A stretch of DNA of 42,659 nt from Polaromonas sp. AER18D-145 (GTDB lineage: Bacteria > Pseudomonadota > Gammaproteobacteria > Burkholderiales > Burkholderiaceae_C). Made by a program: the position numbers and the translations under genes. The stretch covers positions 1-42,659 of the forward strand of contig NZ_NBZV01000042.1 of the NCBI RefSeq assembly GCF_002379095.1, in the 5' to 3' direction. Shown piece by piece: positions 21,762-31,672 of this stretch. Under the pieces are notes generated by a model. The model was not told where the DNA came from. It was given only the letters and a program-made list of their open reading frames with translations, and ran no database searches. Every line of letters begins with the position of its first letter. Position 1 is the stretch's first letter.

Positions 21762-22615
21762 AATTATGTGGCTTCGACGTGGGTCTTGATCAACCGTTTT
21801 TCCTGATCGCCGGCCCCTGTGTCGTCGAGTCCGAGCAACTGCAGATGGACACGGCGGGCACGCTCAAGGAGATCACGGCTGCACTGGGCATTCCCTTCAT
21901 CTTCAAGTCCAGCTACGACAAGGCGAACCGCTCCAGCGGCACCAGCTTTCGCGGTCCCGGCATGGAAAAAGGCCTGGAGATCCTGGCCAAGGTCAAACGC
22001 GAGTTGAACCTGCCCATCCTGACCGATGTGCATTCGGAGGCCGAGATTGCCGCCGTGGCGGCCGTGGTGGACGTGTTGCAGACGCCGGCCTTCCTGTGTC
22101 GGCAGACCGACTTCATCCACGCGGTGGCGCAGTCGGGCAAACCGGTCAACATCAAGAAGGGCCAGTTTCTCGCGCCCGGCGACATGAAAAACGTCATCGA
22201 CAAGGCCCGCGCGGCAGCACGCGAAAAAGGCCTGAACGAAGACAACTTCATGGCCTGCGAACGCGGTGCCAGTTTCGGCTACAACAACCTGGTGAGCGAC
22301 ATGCGCAGCCTGGCCATCATGCGCGAGACCGGCGCCCCCGTGGTGTTTGACGCCACCCATTCCGTGCAGTTGCCCGGCGGCCAGGGCACCACCAGCGGCG
22401 GCCAGCGCGAAATGGTGCCGGTGCTGGCCCGCGCCGCCGTCGCGGTCGGCATTGCGGGCATCTTCATGGAGACCCACCCGGACCCGTCCAAGGCCATGAG
22501 TGACGGCCCCAACGCCGTGCCGCTCAAACACATGAAGGCCCTGCTGGAGACGCTGCTCGAGCTCGACCGCGTCACCAAGAAAAACGGTTTTCTCGAAAAC
22601 AATTTCGAAGCCTGA
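21758..22615 (+). CDS. kdsA: 3-deoxy-8-phosphooctulonate synthase
   Basis: The enzyme condenses arabinose 5-phosphate and phosphoenolpyruvate into Kdo 8-phosphate for lipopolysaccharide. It has 285 residues, the usual length, with AGPCVVES near the N-terminus, [18 protein letters not shown] and the C-terminal METHPDP. It follows pyrG and precedes eno, a common proteobacterial order, here with a small DUF1330 gene between kdsA and eno. Confidence 0.96.
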   Translation: MKLCGFDVGLDQPFFLIAGPCVVESEQLQMDTAGTLKEITAALGIPFIFKSSYDKANRSSGTSFRGPGMEKGLEILAKVKRELNLPILTDVHSEAEIAAVAAVVDVLQTPAFLCRQTDFIHAVAQSGKPVNIKKGQFLAPGDMKNVIDKARAAAREKGLNEDNFMACERGASFGYNNLVSDMRSLAIMRETGAPVVFDATHSVQLPGGQGTTSGGQREMVPVLARAAVAVGIAGIFMETHPDPSKAMSDGPNAVPLKHMKALLETLLELDRVTKKNGFLENNFEA

Positions 22616-22617
22616 TC

Positions 22618-22908
22618 ATGACCAGTGCCTACATCATTGCCAACGTGACGGTCACCAACCCGGTGCAGTACGAGGAATACAAGAAGTGGTCCAGCGCCGC
22701 CATGCAGGCGCATGGTGCCGAGGTCTGCGTGCGCGGTGGCAAGGTCGAGGTGCTCGAAGGCGACTGGGCGCCCGAACGCCTCGTCATCCTGAAATTTCCG
22801 ACGTTTGGAGCGGCGCAGGCCTTTGACGCCTCCCCCGAATACGGCAAAGCCAGGGCCGCGCGGCAAGGCGCGGCCATCATGCGGATGATCATCGTCGAAG
22901 GTGTCTGA
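22618..22908 (+). CDS. DUF1330 domain-containing protein
   Basis: This is a 96-residue ferredoxin-like (dimeric alpha-beta barrel) protein with the family pattern AYIIANVTVTNPVQYEEYKK at the start and the central ERLVILKFPTFGAAQAF. The biochemical role of DUF1330 is not established. It starts 2 bp after kdsA, so it is co-translated with it. Confidence 0.85.
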   Translation: MTSAYIIANVTVTNPVQYEEYKKWSSAAMQAHGAEVCVRGGKVEVLEGDWAPERLVILKFPTFGAAQAFDASPEYGKARAARQGAAIMRMIIVEGV

Positions 22909-22941
22909 CCCTTCGTCTGCCAGTTTTTAATTTTGATTTGA

Positions 22942-24237
<1,296 letters not shown>

Positions 24238-24402
24238 TGGCCCCCACGTTCGCGCACTTCGTGTCGTTCGCGAGGCCTTGCAGGCCGCCGCTAGCCGGAG
24301 GCTTCGCTTCTGTCGCCTGTCCAAACCTGCTCAAGCAGGTTCGGAGCCGCAGGCTCCAGCCCCTCGGGGGCCGCGTTTCGCCTTGGGGCGGCCCGGCGGC
24401 GA
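24238..24402 (+). repeat. Stop-codon-associated dispersed repeat R2
   Basis: It starts TGGCCCCCACG directly after the eno TAA. About 110 bases are nearly identical to R1 (10455), including CTGTCCAAACCTGCTCAAGC. Its tail departs from the other copies. Confidence 0.75.
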
Positions 24403-24424
24403 AACATTTTCCTCAAGCATAGGT

Positions 24425-24700
24425 ATGGGTTCACGCGTCGTCCCCGCCCTCCTGATTGCGCTGCTGGTCATCGTGCATGCGCAGCTCTGGATTGGCCGGG
24501 GCAGCCTTCCCAGCGTCAACGAGATGCAGCGCAGGCTCAGCGAGCAGACCGTCAGGAACACCCAGGCGCACGCCGACAACGAACGGCTGGCCGCCGAGGT
24601 CAAGGACCTGCGCGAAGGCCTGGAGATGGTGGAAGAAAAGGCGCGCCAGGAGCTGGGCATGGTCAAACCCAATGAAATTTTTGTACAAATCACGCCCTGA
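24425..24700 (+). CDS. ftsB: Cell division protein FtsB
   Basis: FtsB is a bitopic inner-membrane member of the FtsQLB complex that licenses septal peptidoglycan synthesis. The 91-residue protein has one membrane helix (VVPALLIALLVIVHAQLWIG) followed by a coiled coil (LSEQTVRNTQAHADNERLAA) and the conserved ARQELGMVKPNEIF end. I start at ATG 24425 because the longer frame runs back into the repeat R2. The position after eno is typical. Confidence 0.92.
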   Translation: MGSRVVPALLIALLVIVHAQLWIGRGSLPSVNEMQRRLSEQTVRNTQAHADNERLAAEVKDLREGLEMVEEKARQELGMVKPNEIFVQITP

Positions 24701-24731
24701 CCGCGGCCATCGCGCGCTTCTCTTGCTCTGC

Positions 24732-24780
24732 TTTTGATAGCTTCCGGCGCTTTACCTGCAAGGGCTGGAACCTGATTTGA
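24732..24780 (+). repeat. Short dispersed repeat, copy e (left arm degenerate)
   Basis: TTTTGATAGCTTCCGGCGC, then TTTACCTGCAAGGGCTGGAACC: the right arm and tail of the family are clear, the GCTAT left arm is lost. It runs into the putative TTG start of the next gene. Confidence 0.6.
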
Positions 24781-25298
24781 CTCATGATTTGACCGCCCGA
24801 CCTGAACCCGGGCCCGCTCCGCGCCACATCGCGCTGCTGGGCGCAGCGGGTACCGGCAAGACCCGGCTGGCTCGCGAACTCCTGGCGGCGCTGGACAATC
24901 GCCCCACCCCACACCCGACATTCCTGGTCGCCGACAACCCGCCACTGGCGGCTGTGCTGGGTGCAAGCGCCGACGGCCTGTCCGGCCAGCACGGCTTCGA
25001 TCGGGTCCTGCTCATGGGTCTGGATCTGCCGGCACCCGCCGGCCTCGCGGCGGCACAGGAAGCGGTCGACCAGCAGCTGCGCCTGACGCTTGCCAACGCG
25101 GAGGTACCCTACACCGTGGTTTACGGCCAGGGACCGCAGCGCCTGGCCCATGCACTGGACGCGCTGCAGGGGCTGCGGGACGGCAGCCAGGCCGGTGTGC
25201 AGGCGCGCAACCCCTGGGTCTGGGCCTGCGACACCTGCAGCGACCCGGGCTGCGAACGCCGCCTGCTCAGCGACCTGCTGGCCCGCCGGCCGCGCTGA
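24777..25298 (+). CDS. P-loop NTPase-like protein of unknown function
   Basis: The 173-residue protein has a Walker A motif, LLGAAGTGKTRLA, near residue 20. The following pattern resembles small nucleotide kinases or AAA-like ATPases but no clear Walker B is visible (VLLMGLDLP is a candidate). The C-terminus has a cysteine cluster, CDTCSDPGC, that may bind metal. The only in-frame start is TTG 24777, lying in a dispersed repeat, so the true start is uncertain. It follows ftsB by 76 bp. Confidence 0.65.
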   Translation: MTHDLTARPEPGPAPRHIALLGAAGTGKTRLARELLAALDNRPTPHPTFLVADNPPLAAVLGASADGLSGQHGFDRVLLMGLDLPAPAGLAAAQEAVDQQLRLTLANAEVPYTVVYGQGPQRLAHALDALQGLRDGSQAGVQARNPWVWACDTCSDPGCERRLLSDLLARRPR

Positions 25299-25325
25299 GG
25301 GCAGCACCCCCTGTAACTATTGCAA

Positions 25326-26288
25326 CTACTGCACGGTAGGCGCGGGCGGCAACTGGCTTTCCTGGCGGGTGAAAATCTGCGCCGCATCGACCGGATCGAA
25401 ACCATACTGCGCGCCGCAAAACTCGCAACCCACGTCGATGCGCCCCTGCTCGGCGATGATGCTTTCCACCTCGGCCGTGCCCAGGCTGCGCAACATGCCG
25501 CTGACACGCTCCTGCGAGCAGCTGCAGGCAAAGGTCGGCGTGCTGGGCACAAAACGCGTGACTTTTTCTTCCCAGAACAGGCGGTGCAGGATGGTGTCGG
25601 CGTCCAGGCCCAGCAACTCCTCCCGCTTGAGCGTGCCGGCCAGCATGGCGATGCGTTTGTAGTCTTCGTTGCGGCCGATTTCGTCTTCGTCGGCGCGTTG
25701 CCCGCCCTGCAGGTTGCCCTGGCCCTGCACCGGCAGGCGCTGGATCAGCAGGCCGGCAGCGACCTGGCCGTCGGCCGCCAGAATCAGCCGGGTGTCGAGC
25801 TGCTCGCTTTGCAGCATGTAGTGCTCCAGCACTTCGCCGAGGTTTTCGAGCTTTTCATGCTGGTCGCCAAACAGCGGCACCACGCCCTGATAGGGCTGCT
25901 GGCCCGGCAGACGGTCTTTCGGGTCCAGCGTGATCGCGCAGCGGCCCTGGTTGTTGACGTTGACGAGCCGGCTCAGGCTGTCGCCCGGCACCACCTCACC
26001 GGTCACGGTGGCGGTGGCGCGCAGGCTCAGGTCGGGCTGCACTTCGGCCACGGCCAGTTTGACCGGGCCGTCCCCGAAGATCTGCAGGACCAGCGCCCCG
26101 TTGAACTTGATGTTGCCTTGCATCAGCGCCCCGGCGGCCGTCATCTCACCGAGCAGTTGCATGACTTCGGGCGGGTAGCCGCCGCCGGCCTCGCGGCGTT
26201 TGAGGATTTCCTGCCAGGCGTCCGTCAGGCGCACCAGCATGCCGCGCACCGGCAGGCCGTCGAAAATGAATTTATGCAGTTCGGACAT
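25326..26288 (-). CDS. hslO: Redox-regulated chaperone Hsp33
   Basis: Hsp33 is a cytosolic holdase activated by oxidation. The 320-residue protein has the N-terminal core (MSELHKFIFDGLPVRGMLVRL) and the C-terminal redox switch with CSCS and CEFC, the four zinc-binding cysteines in C-X-C and C-X2-C spacing. Start ATG 26288 fits the family; an ATG seven codons upstream lies in repeat R3. The gene follows the gamma carbonic anhydrase in the same direction. Confidence 0.94.
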   Translation of the reverse strand: MSELHKFIFDGLPVRGMLVRLTDAWQEILKRREAGGGYPPEVMQLLGEMTAAGALMQGNIKFNGALVLQIFGDGPVKLAVAEVQPDLSLRATATVTGEVVPGDSLSRLVNVNNQGRCAITLDPKDRLPGQQPYQGVVPLFGDQHEKLENLGEVLEHYMLQSEQLDTRLILAADGQVAAGLLIQRLPVQGQGNLQGGQRADEDEIGRNEDYKRIAMLAGTLKREELLGLDADTILHRLFWEEKVTRFVPSTPTFACSCSQERVSGMLRSLGTAEVESIIAEQGRIDVGCEFCGAQYGFDPVDAAQIFTRQESQLPPAPTVQ

Positions 26289-26290
26289 GA

Positions 26291-26384
26291 AGCCCCCACG
26301 GTCGCTCACTGCGTGTAGCTCCCTGCCCCCCGAGGGGGCCGCTGCGCCTGCGGGCCGGCAAAGCCGGACCCGCGGCCCCGGCTG
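26291..26384 (+). repeat. Stop-codon-associated dispersed repeat R3 (exception in placement)
   Basis: It has the AGCCCCCACG head, CTCACTGCGTGTAGCTCCCT, the CCCCCCGAGGGGG dyad and the GCCGGCAAAGCCGG hairpin of the family. Here it lies 2 bp upstream of the hslO start and points away from it, between the carbonic anhydrase stop and hslO. Confidence 0.7.
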
Positions 26385-26450
26385 AAATAAAAGCCGGCGC
26401 GCAGGCTCTCAGTGTGGAAGTAATGGGTTTGGTCATGGTGACGATAAGGT

Positions 26451-26975
26451 TCAGGCGATCTTCTTGAGCCCGGTCTTGTAGCGCCGGGCATTGTCTACAT
26501 AGTGCTGCGCGCTCATTTTTAAACCCTCGATCTGCTCGGGGGTCAGTTGCCGCACGGCCTTGGCCGGGCTGCCGAGAATCATGGAGCCGTCGGGAAACTC
26601 CTTGCCTTCGGTCACCAGTGAGCCGGCGCCCACCAGGCAGTTCTTGCCGATTTTTGCGCCATTGAGCACCACGGCCTGGATGCCGATCAGCGAACCGTCG
26701 CCAATGGTGCAGCCGTGCAGCATGACCTGGTGGCCCACGGTGACGTTGTCGCCGATGGAAAGCGGCATGCCCATGTCGGCATGCAGGACGCTGTTGTCCT
26801 GGATGTTGGAGCCCTTGCCCACGCGGATGGTTTCGGTGTCGCCGCGAATCACCACGCCGAACCAGACGCTGCTGTCCTCGGCCAGTGACACATTGCCCAT
26901 GACCTGTGCGTTGTCGGCGACCCAGGCGGATTCATGAACGGCAGGGGTCAGGTCGTCGAGTTGGTAGAGGGCCAT
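26451..26975 (-). CDS. Gamma-class carbonic anhydrase family protein
   Basis: The 174-residue protein is a left-handed beta-helix of hexapeptide repeats (for example DNAQVMGNVSLAEDSSVWFG), with the zinc-ligand histidines in VLHADMG and VGHQVMLHG. Family members (YrdA/CaiE/PaaY type) are trimeric carbonic anhydrases or acyl-CoA thioesterase helpers; the physiological role here cannot be fixed. It ends with an alpha-helical tail and is upstream of hslO. Confidence 0.88.
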   Translation of the reverse strand: MALYQLDDLTPAVHESAWVADNAQVMGNVSLAEDSSVWFGVVIRGDTETIRVGKGSNIQDNSVLHADMGMPLSIGDNVTVGHQVMLHGCTIGDGSLIGIQAVVLNGAKIGKNCLVGAGSLVTEGKEFPDGSMILGSPAKAVRQLTPEQIEGLKMSAQHYVDNARRYKTGLKKIA

Positions 26976-27103
26976 GGGTCTTTGTGAAGTCGGGAAAAGG
27001 GGCCGCCTGGCGCAGCGGGGCGCGGCGGGAAGAGCCCCAATTGTAGGCAGGCGCCTGCCCCCTGTCTTTGCCGGGCGCTGCCCGCATGCTGCGCGCTATC
27101 GTC

Positions 27104-27109
27104 GACAAT
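27104..27109 (+). promoter_or_regulatory. Candidate -10 of the DUF455 gene
   Basis: GACAAT lies 6 bases before the ATG at 27116, and no Shine-Dalgarno sequence is present; this is the same layout as at 16424-16437. Confidence 0.3.
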
Positions 27110-27115
27110 CCAGCC

Positions 27116-27931
27116 ATGACGGCGACACCCGCACCCCCCGAACTGCGCCAGCAGGCCCTGCGCGCACTGATGGAACCCGATCCACAGCAAAAAGTGCTTC
27201 TGGCCCAATCCCTGTGGGCGCAGGCAGCTACTCTTTCGATAGCATTCCAAAACCATTTTGAGGCGCCCGCCGGCCTGCCCGGCTGTCCGGCGCGGCCCGA
27301 GTTGCGCTCGCACCTCGATGTACCCAAACGTTCACCCTTCACCCCGCAGGGCCTGGCCGCCCTGCTACACGCGGTGACACACATCGAATTCAACGCGATC
27401 AACCTGGCGCTCGACGCCGCCTGGCGCTTTGACGGGATGCCGCAGGCCTATTACCTCGACTGGCTCAAAGTGGCCGCCGAGGAGGCGCAACACTTCAGCC
27501 TGCTGCGCGAGCACCTGCAGACCCTGGGTCATGACTACGGCGACTTTCCCGCCCACACCGGCCTGTGGGACATGACCGAAAAAACCGCCGGCGACGTGCT
27601 CGCGCGCATGGCGCTGGTGCCGCGCACGCTGGAAGCCCGGGGGCTGGACGCCACCCCCGCGATGCAGGCCAAACTGCGCCGGGTCGGCAGCCCCGCCGCC
27701 CTGCGCGCGGTGGCGATTCTGGACATCCTCCTGCGCGACGAAATCGGCCATGTCGCCATCGGCAACCACTGGTACCGCCACCTGTGCAGCGAGCGCGGGC
27801 TGGACCCGGTCGCCACCTACGCCGAGCTGGCGGCCCGGTATGAAGCGCCCGCACTGCGAGGCCCGTTCAACCTGGCCGCCCGGCGCGCCGCCGGGTTCGA
27901 CGAGGCCGAACTGGCCCGGCTGGGAACCTGA
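27116..27931 (+). CDS. DUF455 ferritin-like domain protein
   Basis: The 271-residue cytosolic protein is of the DUF455 (COG2833) family, with a ferritin-like di-iron four-helix bundle. Iron-ligand residues are visible in VTHIEFNAINLALDAAWRF, AAEEAQHFSLL and RDEIGHVAIG. The family is uncharacterised; similarity to the tRNA hydroxylase MiaE has been proposed. Residues 36-43 are encoded by a short repeat palindrome. An upstream TTG would add 16 residues; ATG 27116 is preferred. Confidence 0.85.
   Translation: MTATPAPPELRQQALRALMEPDPQQKVLLAQSLWAQAATLSIAFQNHFEAPAGLPGCPARPELRSHLDVPKRSPFTPQGLAALLHAVTHIEFNAINLALDAAWRFDGMPQAYYLDWLKVAAEEAQHFSLLREHLQTLGHDYGDFPAHTGLWDMTEKTAGDVLARMALVPRTLEARGLDATPAMQAKLRRVGSPAALRAVAILDILLRDEIGHVAIGNHWYRHLCSERGLDPVATYAELAARYEAPALRGPFNLAARRAAGFDEAELARLGT
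27222..27243 (+). repeat. Short repeat palindrome, copy f, inside the DUF455 gene
   Basis: GCAGCTAC, seven bases, ATAGC: the palindromic head of the family, in frame with the coding sequence and encoding AATLSIA. Confidence 0.4.
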
Positions 27932-27954
27932 ACCTGAACCGGGAAACGGCAGCG

Positions 27955-27983
27955 GCCCGTATGCCCGTATGCCCGCATGCCCG
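27955..27983 (+). repeat. 8-bp tandem repeat
   Basis: Three and a half copies of GCCCGTAT (the third reads GCCCGCAT) between the DUF455 gene and cfa. A possible slippage site just upstream of a candidate FNR box. Confidence 0.7.
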
Positions 27984-27988
27984 CCGGC

Positions 27989-28002
27989 TTGATACATGTC
28001 AA
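27989..28002 (+). promoter_or_regulatory. Candidate FNR/Anr-type box upstream of cfa
   Basis: TTGATACATGTCAA matches 9 of 10 defined bases of the FNR consensus TTGAT-N4-ATCAA. It is centred about 144 bp before the cfa ATG. A possible -10 for cfa is TAATAT at 28094-28099. No regulator gene is in the window. Confidence 0.45.
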
Positions 28003-28138
28003 TGCGCCGGGGTCTGGGGCGGCTGACACTGAATCGGGAATTTTCCCTACGGCGCGAGTGCACGGAACACCGGCAAGCTGGCGCAGGATTGAGTAATATT
28101 TCTGCTTCAGACCGTCAGGTCTCAGAGGAGGGTTTGCA

Positions 28139-29446
28139 ATGATCCGGCATCTCGTTCCCCAGATTGAGTCGCAAATCGTGCGCCTGCCGTCGCCGGTGGC
28201 CGTGCAGCTGCCCGCGGGCCAGGTGCTTGGCCCGCCCGGCGCCCCGGTCAAGATGTTGTTTTCCCACTGGTCCAGCCTGACCCGGCTGCGCGCCGGCCAG
28301 ATCGGCGCGCTGGCCGAGGAGTTTGTCGAGGGCAAGCTGCATCTGGAAGGCCGCATGCGCGACGTGATGGCCGTGGCAGTCAGCCTGCTGCCGGCCAACC
28401 CGGTCCACATCGACGCCGGCTGGTGGACGACCCTGCAGCGCCAGATCCGGGCGCTCAGGGCGCATACGCCGGAAAAAGACGCTGAGCAAATCCAGTTTCA
28501 CTACGATGTGTCGGACGACTTCTATGCCCTGTGGCTGGACCCGCGCCGCGTTTATTCCTGCGCCTACTACCGGGACGACAGCATGACGCTGGCCCAGGCC
28601 CAGGAAGCCAAGCTCGACCACATCTGCCGCAAGCTCATGCTGCAGCCCGGCGAGCGTTTCCTGGACATTGGCGCGGGCTGGGGCGGCCTGCTGCTGTGGG
28701 CCGCCGAACATTACGGTGTACAGGCTACCGGCATCACGCTGTCGAAAAACCAGCACGCCCATGTGCAGCGCCTGATCGCGGACAAGGGCCTGCAGGGCCG
28801 GGTCCGGATGGAGCTGTGCGACTACCGCCAGCTCGATGAAAGCCAGCCCTTCGACAAAATTTCGTCAGTGGGCATGTTCGAACATGTGGGCCGACCCAAC
28901 ATGACGGCGTACTTCAGCAAGATCCGGCGCCTGCTGGCACTGGGCGGGCTGGTCATGAACCACGGCATCACCGCCGGCGGGCCGGACAACGACCAGCTCG
29001 GCGCGGGCATGGGCGACTTCATCGAGAAATACATTTTTCCCGGCGGGCAATTGCTGCATGTCAGCAACGTGCTCAACCACATGGCGCGCGGCGGGCTGGA
29101 GATGGTCGATACGGAAAACCTGCGGCCCCACTATGCGCGCACGTTGTGGGACTGGTCCGATGCGCTGGAAGCCCGGCTGGAGGCCGCGCAGCAGGTGCTG
29201 GCCACGGGCAGCGGCGGCAGCGAGCGCGGCGAAAAAATCCTGCGCGCCTACCGCCTCTACCTGGCCGGCAGCGCCATGGGTTTCGAGCAGGGCTGGCTCT
29301 CGCTGCACCAGATGCTGGCCACCCGGCCCGCCGAGGGCGCGTCCGGCAACGCCGGCAATACCGGCAAGGGTGCGCAAAGCCGTTACCCGTTCAGGCGCGA
29401 CTACATGTATGCGCCGCCGGCCGGCGCGGGCAGTACGCCGGACTGA
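28139..29446 (+). CDS. cfa: Cyclopropane-fatty-acyl-phospholipid synthase
   Basis: This enzyme transfers a methylene group from SAM to unsaturated acyl chains in membrane phospholipids, a stationary-phase and acid-stress adaptation. The 435-residue protein has an N-terminal lipid-binding domain, the SAM motif FLDIGAGWGGLLLWAA near residue 175, GITLSKNQ and VGMFEHVG. The C-terminal tail is extended and polar. The start is ATG 28139, with GAGGAGGG 7 bases upstream. A candidate FNR box lies further upstream. Confidence 0.93.
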   Translation: MIRHLVPQIESQIVRLPSPVAVQLPAGQVLGPPGAPVKMLFSHWSSLTRLRAGQIGALAEEFVEGKLHLEGRMRDVMAVAVSLLPANPVHIDAGWWTTLQRQIRALRAHTPEKDAEQIQFHYDVSDDFYALWLDPRRVYSCAYYRDDSMTLAQAQEAKLDHICRKLMLQPGERFLDIGAGWGGLLLWAAEHYGVQATGITLSKNQHAHVQRLIADKGLQGRVRMELCDYRQLDESQPFDKISSVGMFEHVGRPNMTAYFSKIRRLLALGGLVMNHGITAGGPDNDQLGAGMGDFIEKYIFPGGQLLHVSNVLNHMARGGLEMVDTENLRPHYARTLWDWSDALEARLEAAQQVLATGSGGSERGEKILRAYRLYLAGSAMGFEQGWLSLHQMLATRPAEGASGNAGNTGKGAQSRYPFRRDYMYAPPAGAGSTPD

Positions 29447-29481
29447 ACCGGTCGCCTCTCCCGGCAATCATCAATAAAATC

Positions 29482-29532
29482 GCCCTCCAGCCCTTATGCA
29501 ACGGGCGCAAACAGCTATTGAATTCATAGCAT
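29482..29532 (-). repeat. Short dispersed repeat, copy g
   Basis: Full-length family member between cfa and a Bug-protein gene: CCTCCAGCCCTTATGCA, then GGGCGCAAACA, then GCTAT (29514-29518), seven bases, ATAGC (29526-29530). Confidence 0.75.
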
Positions 29533-29547
29533 GCTGCGCCCCGCGTG

Positions 29548-30540
29548 TCAGTCGCCCTTGATCTGCGCCGCCTTGATGATGCGGGCGTTGTTGTCCGACT
29601 CCTGCGCAATCTGCCGCCCGAACTCGGCGGCGCTGCCGCCCGTCGGCACGTTGTCGGCGCCCAGCAGGCGCTTGCGCAACTCGGGCGTCTTCAGGGCCAG
29701 ATTGATTTCGGTGTTCAGGCGCGCCAGCACGGCCTCGGGTGTTTTTCCGGGTGCAAACACGCCGAACAGCGAGCTCAGGTTGGCCGGCGCAAAACCGAGC
29801 TCGGCAAAGGTCGGCACCTGCGGCAGGGCCTCCACCCGCGCCGGTGCACCCAGCGCCAGCGGACGCAGCTTGCCCGACTGGATGTGCGGCATCACCGCGC
29901 CGCTGAGGTTGGTGGTGATCACTTCAAACTGTCCGCTCAGGGCGTCGGTCAGTTGCTGGCCGCCGCCTTTGTAGGGGATATGGGTGATCTCCACTTTGGC
30001 ACCGTTCTGGACCTGCTCGAGCACGATGTGGCCCACCGTGGCAAGCCCCGAGGTGGACCAGCGGATGCTGCCGGGTCTGGCTTTCGCCGCCGCCAGCAGG
30101 TCCTTGAAGTCCTTGCCTTCAAAAGCAGAGGTGGCCAGCAGCACCACCGGCGAATACATCACGCTGGCCACCGGGGCAATGTCCCGGGCCGGGTCATAGG
30201 GCAGCTTGCCCAGATGCGGGTTCAGCGCCAGCGGGCTGATCGAGGAAAAGCCGATGGTGTAGCCGTCCGGCGCGGCCTTGGCCACGACGTCCATGCCGAT
30301 GCTGCCACCCGCACCGGCCCGGTTTTCCACCACCACCGGTGTGCCCAGCTGCACGGCCAGCTTGTCGGCCAGCGCCCGCGCGATGTTGTCGCTCAGGCCG
30401 CCCGGCGGATAAGCCACCACGATGCGGATGGGGCGCGCCGGCCAGGCGGCCTGGGCGATTGAAAACGAAGGCAGCGCGGCGGCGCACAGCGCAAGCACAG
30501 GCAGGGCCAGCAGTCGGCGGCGCGGTGAGGTCAATGACAT
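29548..30540 (-). CDS. Bug/TctC-family tripartite tricarboxylate transporter receptor
   Basis: This is a 330-residue periplasmic solute-binding protein: signal peptide (to about residue 32, ending SIAQA), then PARPIRIVVAYPPGGLSDNIAR and VVVENRAGAGGSIG, the Bug family signatures. These proteins bind carboxylates and related metabolites. There is no tctA/tctB membrane partner in the window, as is usual for the expanded orphan Bug sets of Burkholderiales. Repeat R4 separates its 5' end from xerD. Confidence 0.9.
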   Translation of the reverse strand: MSLTSPRRRLLALPVLALCAAALPSFSIAQAAWPARPIRIVVAYPPGGLSDNIARALADKLAVQLGTPVVVENRAGAGGSIGMDVVAKAAPDGYTIGFSSISPLALNPHLGKLPYDPARDIAPVASVMYSPVVLLATSAFEGKDFKDLLAAAKARPGSIRWSTSGLATVGHIVLEQVQNGAKVEITHIPYKGGGQQLTDALSGQFEVITTNLSGAVMPHIQSGKLRPLALGAPARVEALPQVPTFAELGFAPANLSSLFGVFAPGKTPEAVLARLNTEINLALKTPELRKRLLGADNVPTGGSAAEFGRQIAQESDNNARIIKAAQIKGD

Positions 30541-30625
30541 GAATTTTCCTGAGGTGAACGTTGCCGTATTTTGCGACAGACTCAGGATGATTGGTTCGTA
30601 GCCACCGACGTGGGCTCTCTTTACC

Positions 30626-30731
30626 AGCAGGGCCGCGGAACCGGCTTCGCCGGGCCGCAGGCGCAGCGGCCCCTTTCTCCATGCATGGGGCAGGGAGTTG
30701 CCGCAGGCTCGCAGTGAGCGACCGTGGGGGC
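30626..30731 (-). repeat. Stop-codon-associated dispersed repeat R4
   Basis: On the minus strand it begins GCCCCCACGGTCGCTCACTG directly after the xerD TAG and ends with the common GCCTGCGGCCCGGCGAAG...CGCGGCCC tail. It lies between xerD and the Bug gene. Confidence 0.75.
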
Positions 30732-31634
30732 CTATCCTCGGGGGTGGTGGTGCGCGTGCAGCGCCTTCAGCCGTTCGCGCGCCACATGGGTGTAGATGGT
30801 GGTGGTGGAGATGTCGGCGTGGCCCAGCAGCATCTGCACCGCACGCAGGTCAGCGCCGTGGTTGAGCAGGTGGGTGGCAAAGGCATGGCGCAAGGTGTGC
30901 GGCGACAGCGGTGAGGTGATGCCCGCCCGCAGCGCATGTTTCTTGACCAGCATCCAGAACATCACGCGGCTCATGCCGCTGCCGCGGCCGGTGACAAACA
31001 GGTCGTCGGTCTGCTGCCCGCCCAGGATCGCGGGGCGCGCTTCGGCAAGGTAGTGCTCGATCGCCTGCCGCGCAACCTGGCCGAAGGGCACCAGGCGCTC
31101 CTTGCTGCCCTTGCCCATGACGCGCAGCACGCCCTCGTTCATGCCGACATGGAAGGTCTTGAGTCCCACCAGCTCGCTCACCCGCAGGCCGCTGGCGTAC
31201 ATCAGCTCCAGCATGGCGCGGTCGCGCAGGCCCAGCGGCGTGTCGCTGTCGGGCGCGGCCAGCAGCAACTCGACCTGGGCTTCCGACATGAGTTTGGGCA
31301 CACGCAGGGCCTGTTTGGCCGACTGCAGTTTGAGGGTGGGGTCGGCGTTGATCAGACGCTCGCGCAGAGCCCAGCGGAAGTAGCGCTTGAACACCGTCAG
31401 CCGCCGGTTCGCGGAGGTCGCCCGGGTGCTGGCGTGCCTGGCCGAAAAATAGGCGTTCAGGTCGCTCTCGGCGCTGTCGTCGAGCTTGCGCCCGCCCTGC
31501 TCTTTCGCCCCCAGCCACAGCGCGTACAGCGACAGGTCGCGCCGATAGGCGGCCAGCGTGTTTTTGGACAAGCCGTCTTCCAGCCACATGGCGTCGACAA
31601 AGGCATCAATGCTGGACTGGCTCTGGGGATTCAT
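30732..31634 (-). CDS. xerD: Site-specific tyrosine recombinase XerD
   Basis: XerD acts with XerC at dif to resolve chromosome dimers. The 300-residue protein has the N-terminal SAM-like core-binding domain and the C-terminal catalytic domain. The family arginine is in GLRVSELV, the HxxR box in HTLRHAFATHLL, the histidine in LGHADIST and the nucleophile tyrosine in TIYTHV. Start ATG 31634 (MNPQSQSSID) is chosen over an upstream in-frame ATG. The length and lack of mobile-element context favour XerD over a phage integrase. Confidence 0.92.
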   Translation of the reverse strand: MNPQSQSSIDAFVDAMWLEDGLSKNTLAAYRRDLSLYALWLGAKEQGGRKLDDSAESDLNAYFSARHASTRATSANRRLTVFKRYFRWALRERLINADPTLKLQSAKQALRVPKLMSEAQVELLLAAPDSDTPLGLRDRAMLELMYASGLRVSELVGLKTFHVGMNEGVLRVMGKGSKERLVPFGQVARQAIEHYLAEARPAILGGQQTDDLFVTGRGSGMSRVMFWMLVKKHALRAGITSPLSPHTLRHAFATHLLNHGADLRAVQMLLGHADISTTTIYTHVARERLKALHAHHHPRG

Positions 31635-31672
31635 AAGCGCAACGATAACAAACTGACCAGACAGCCCCCTGC

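Noticed and set aside
24278..24424. An N-terminal extension of FtsB
   Set aside because: The extension is translated repeat R2; the membrane helix and family start begin at 24425.
27955..27983. A CRISPR-like array
   Set aside because: Units are 8 bp, directly abutting, without spacers; it is a simple tandem repeat.
30732..31634. A phage or integron integrase instead of XerD
   Set aside because: Length, motif spacing and absence of attachment sites or other mobile genes nearby all fit chromosomal XerD.
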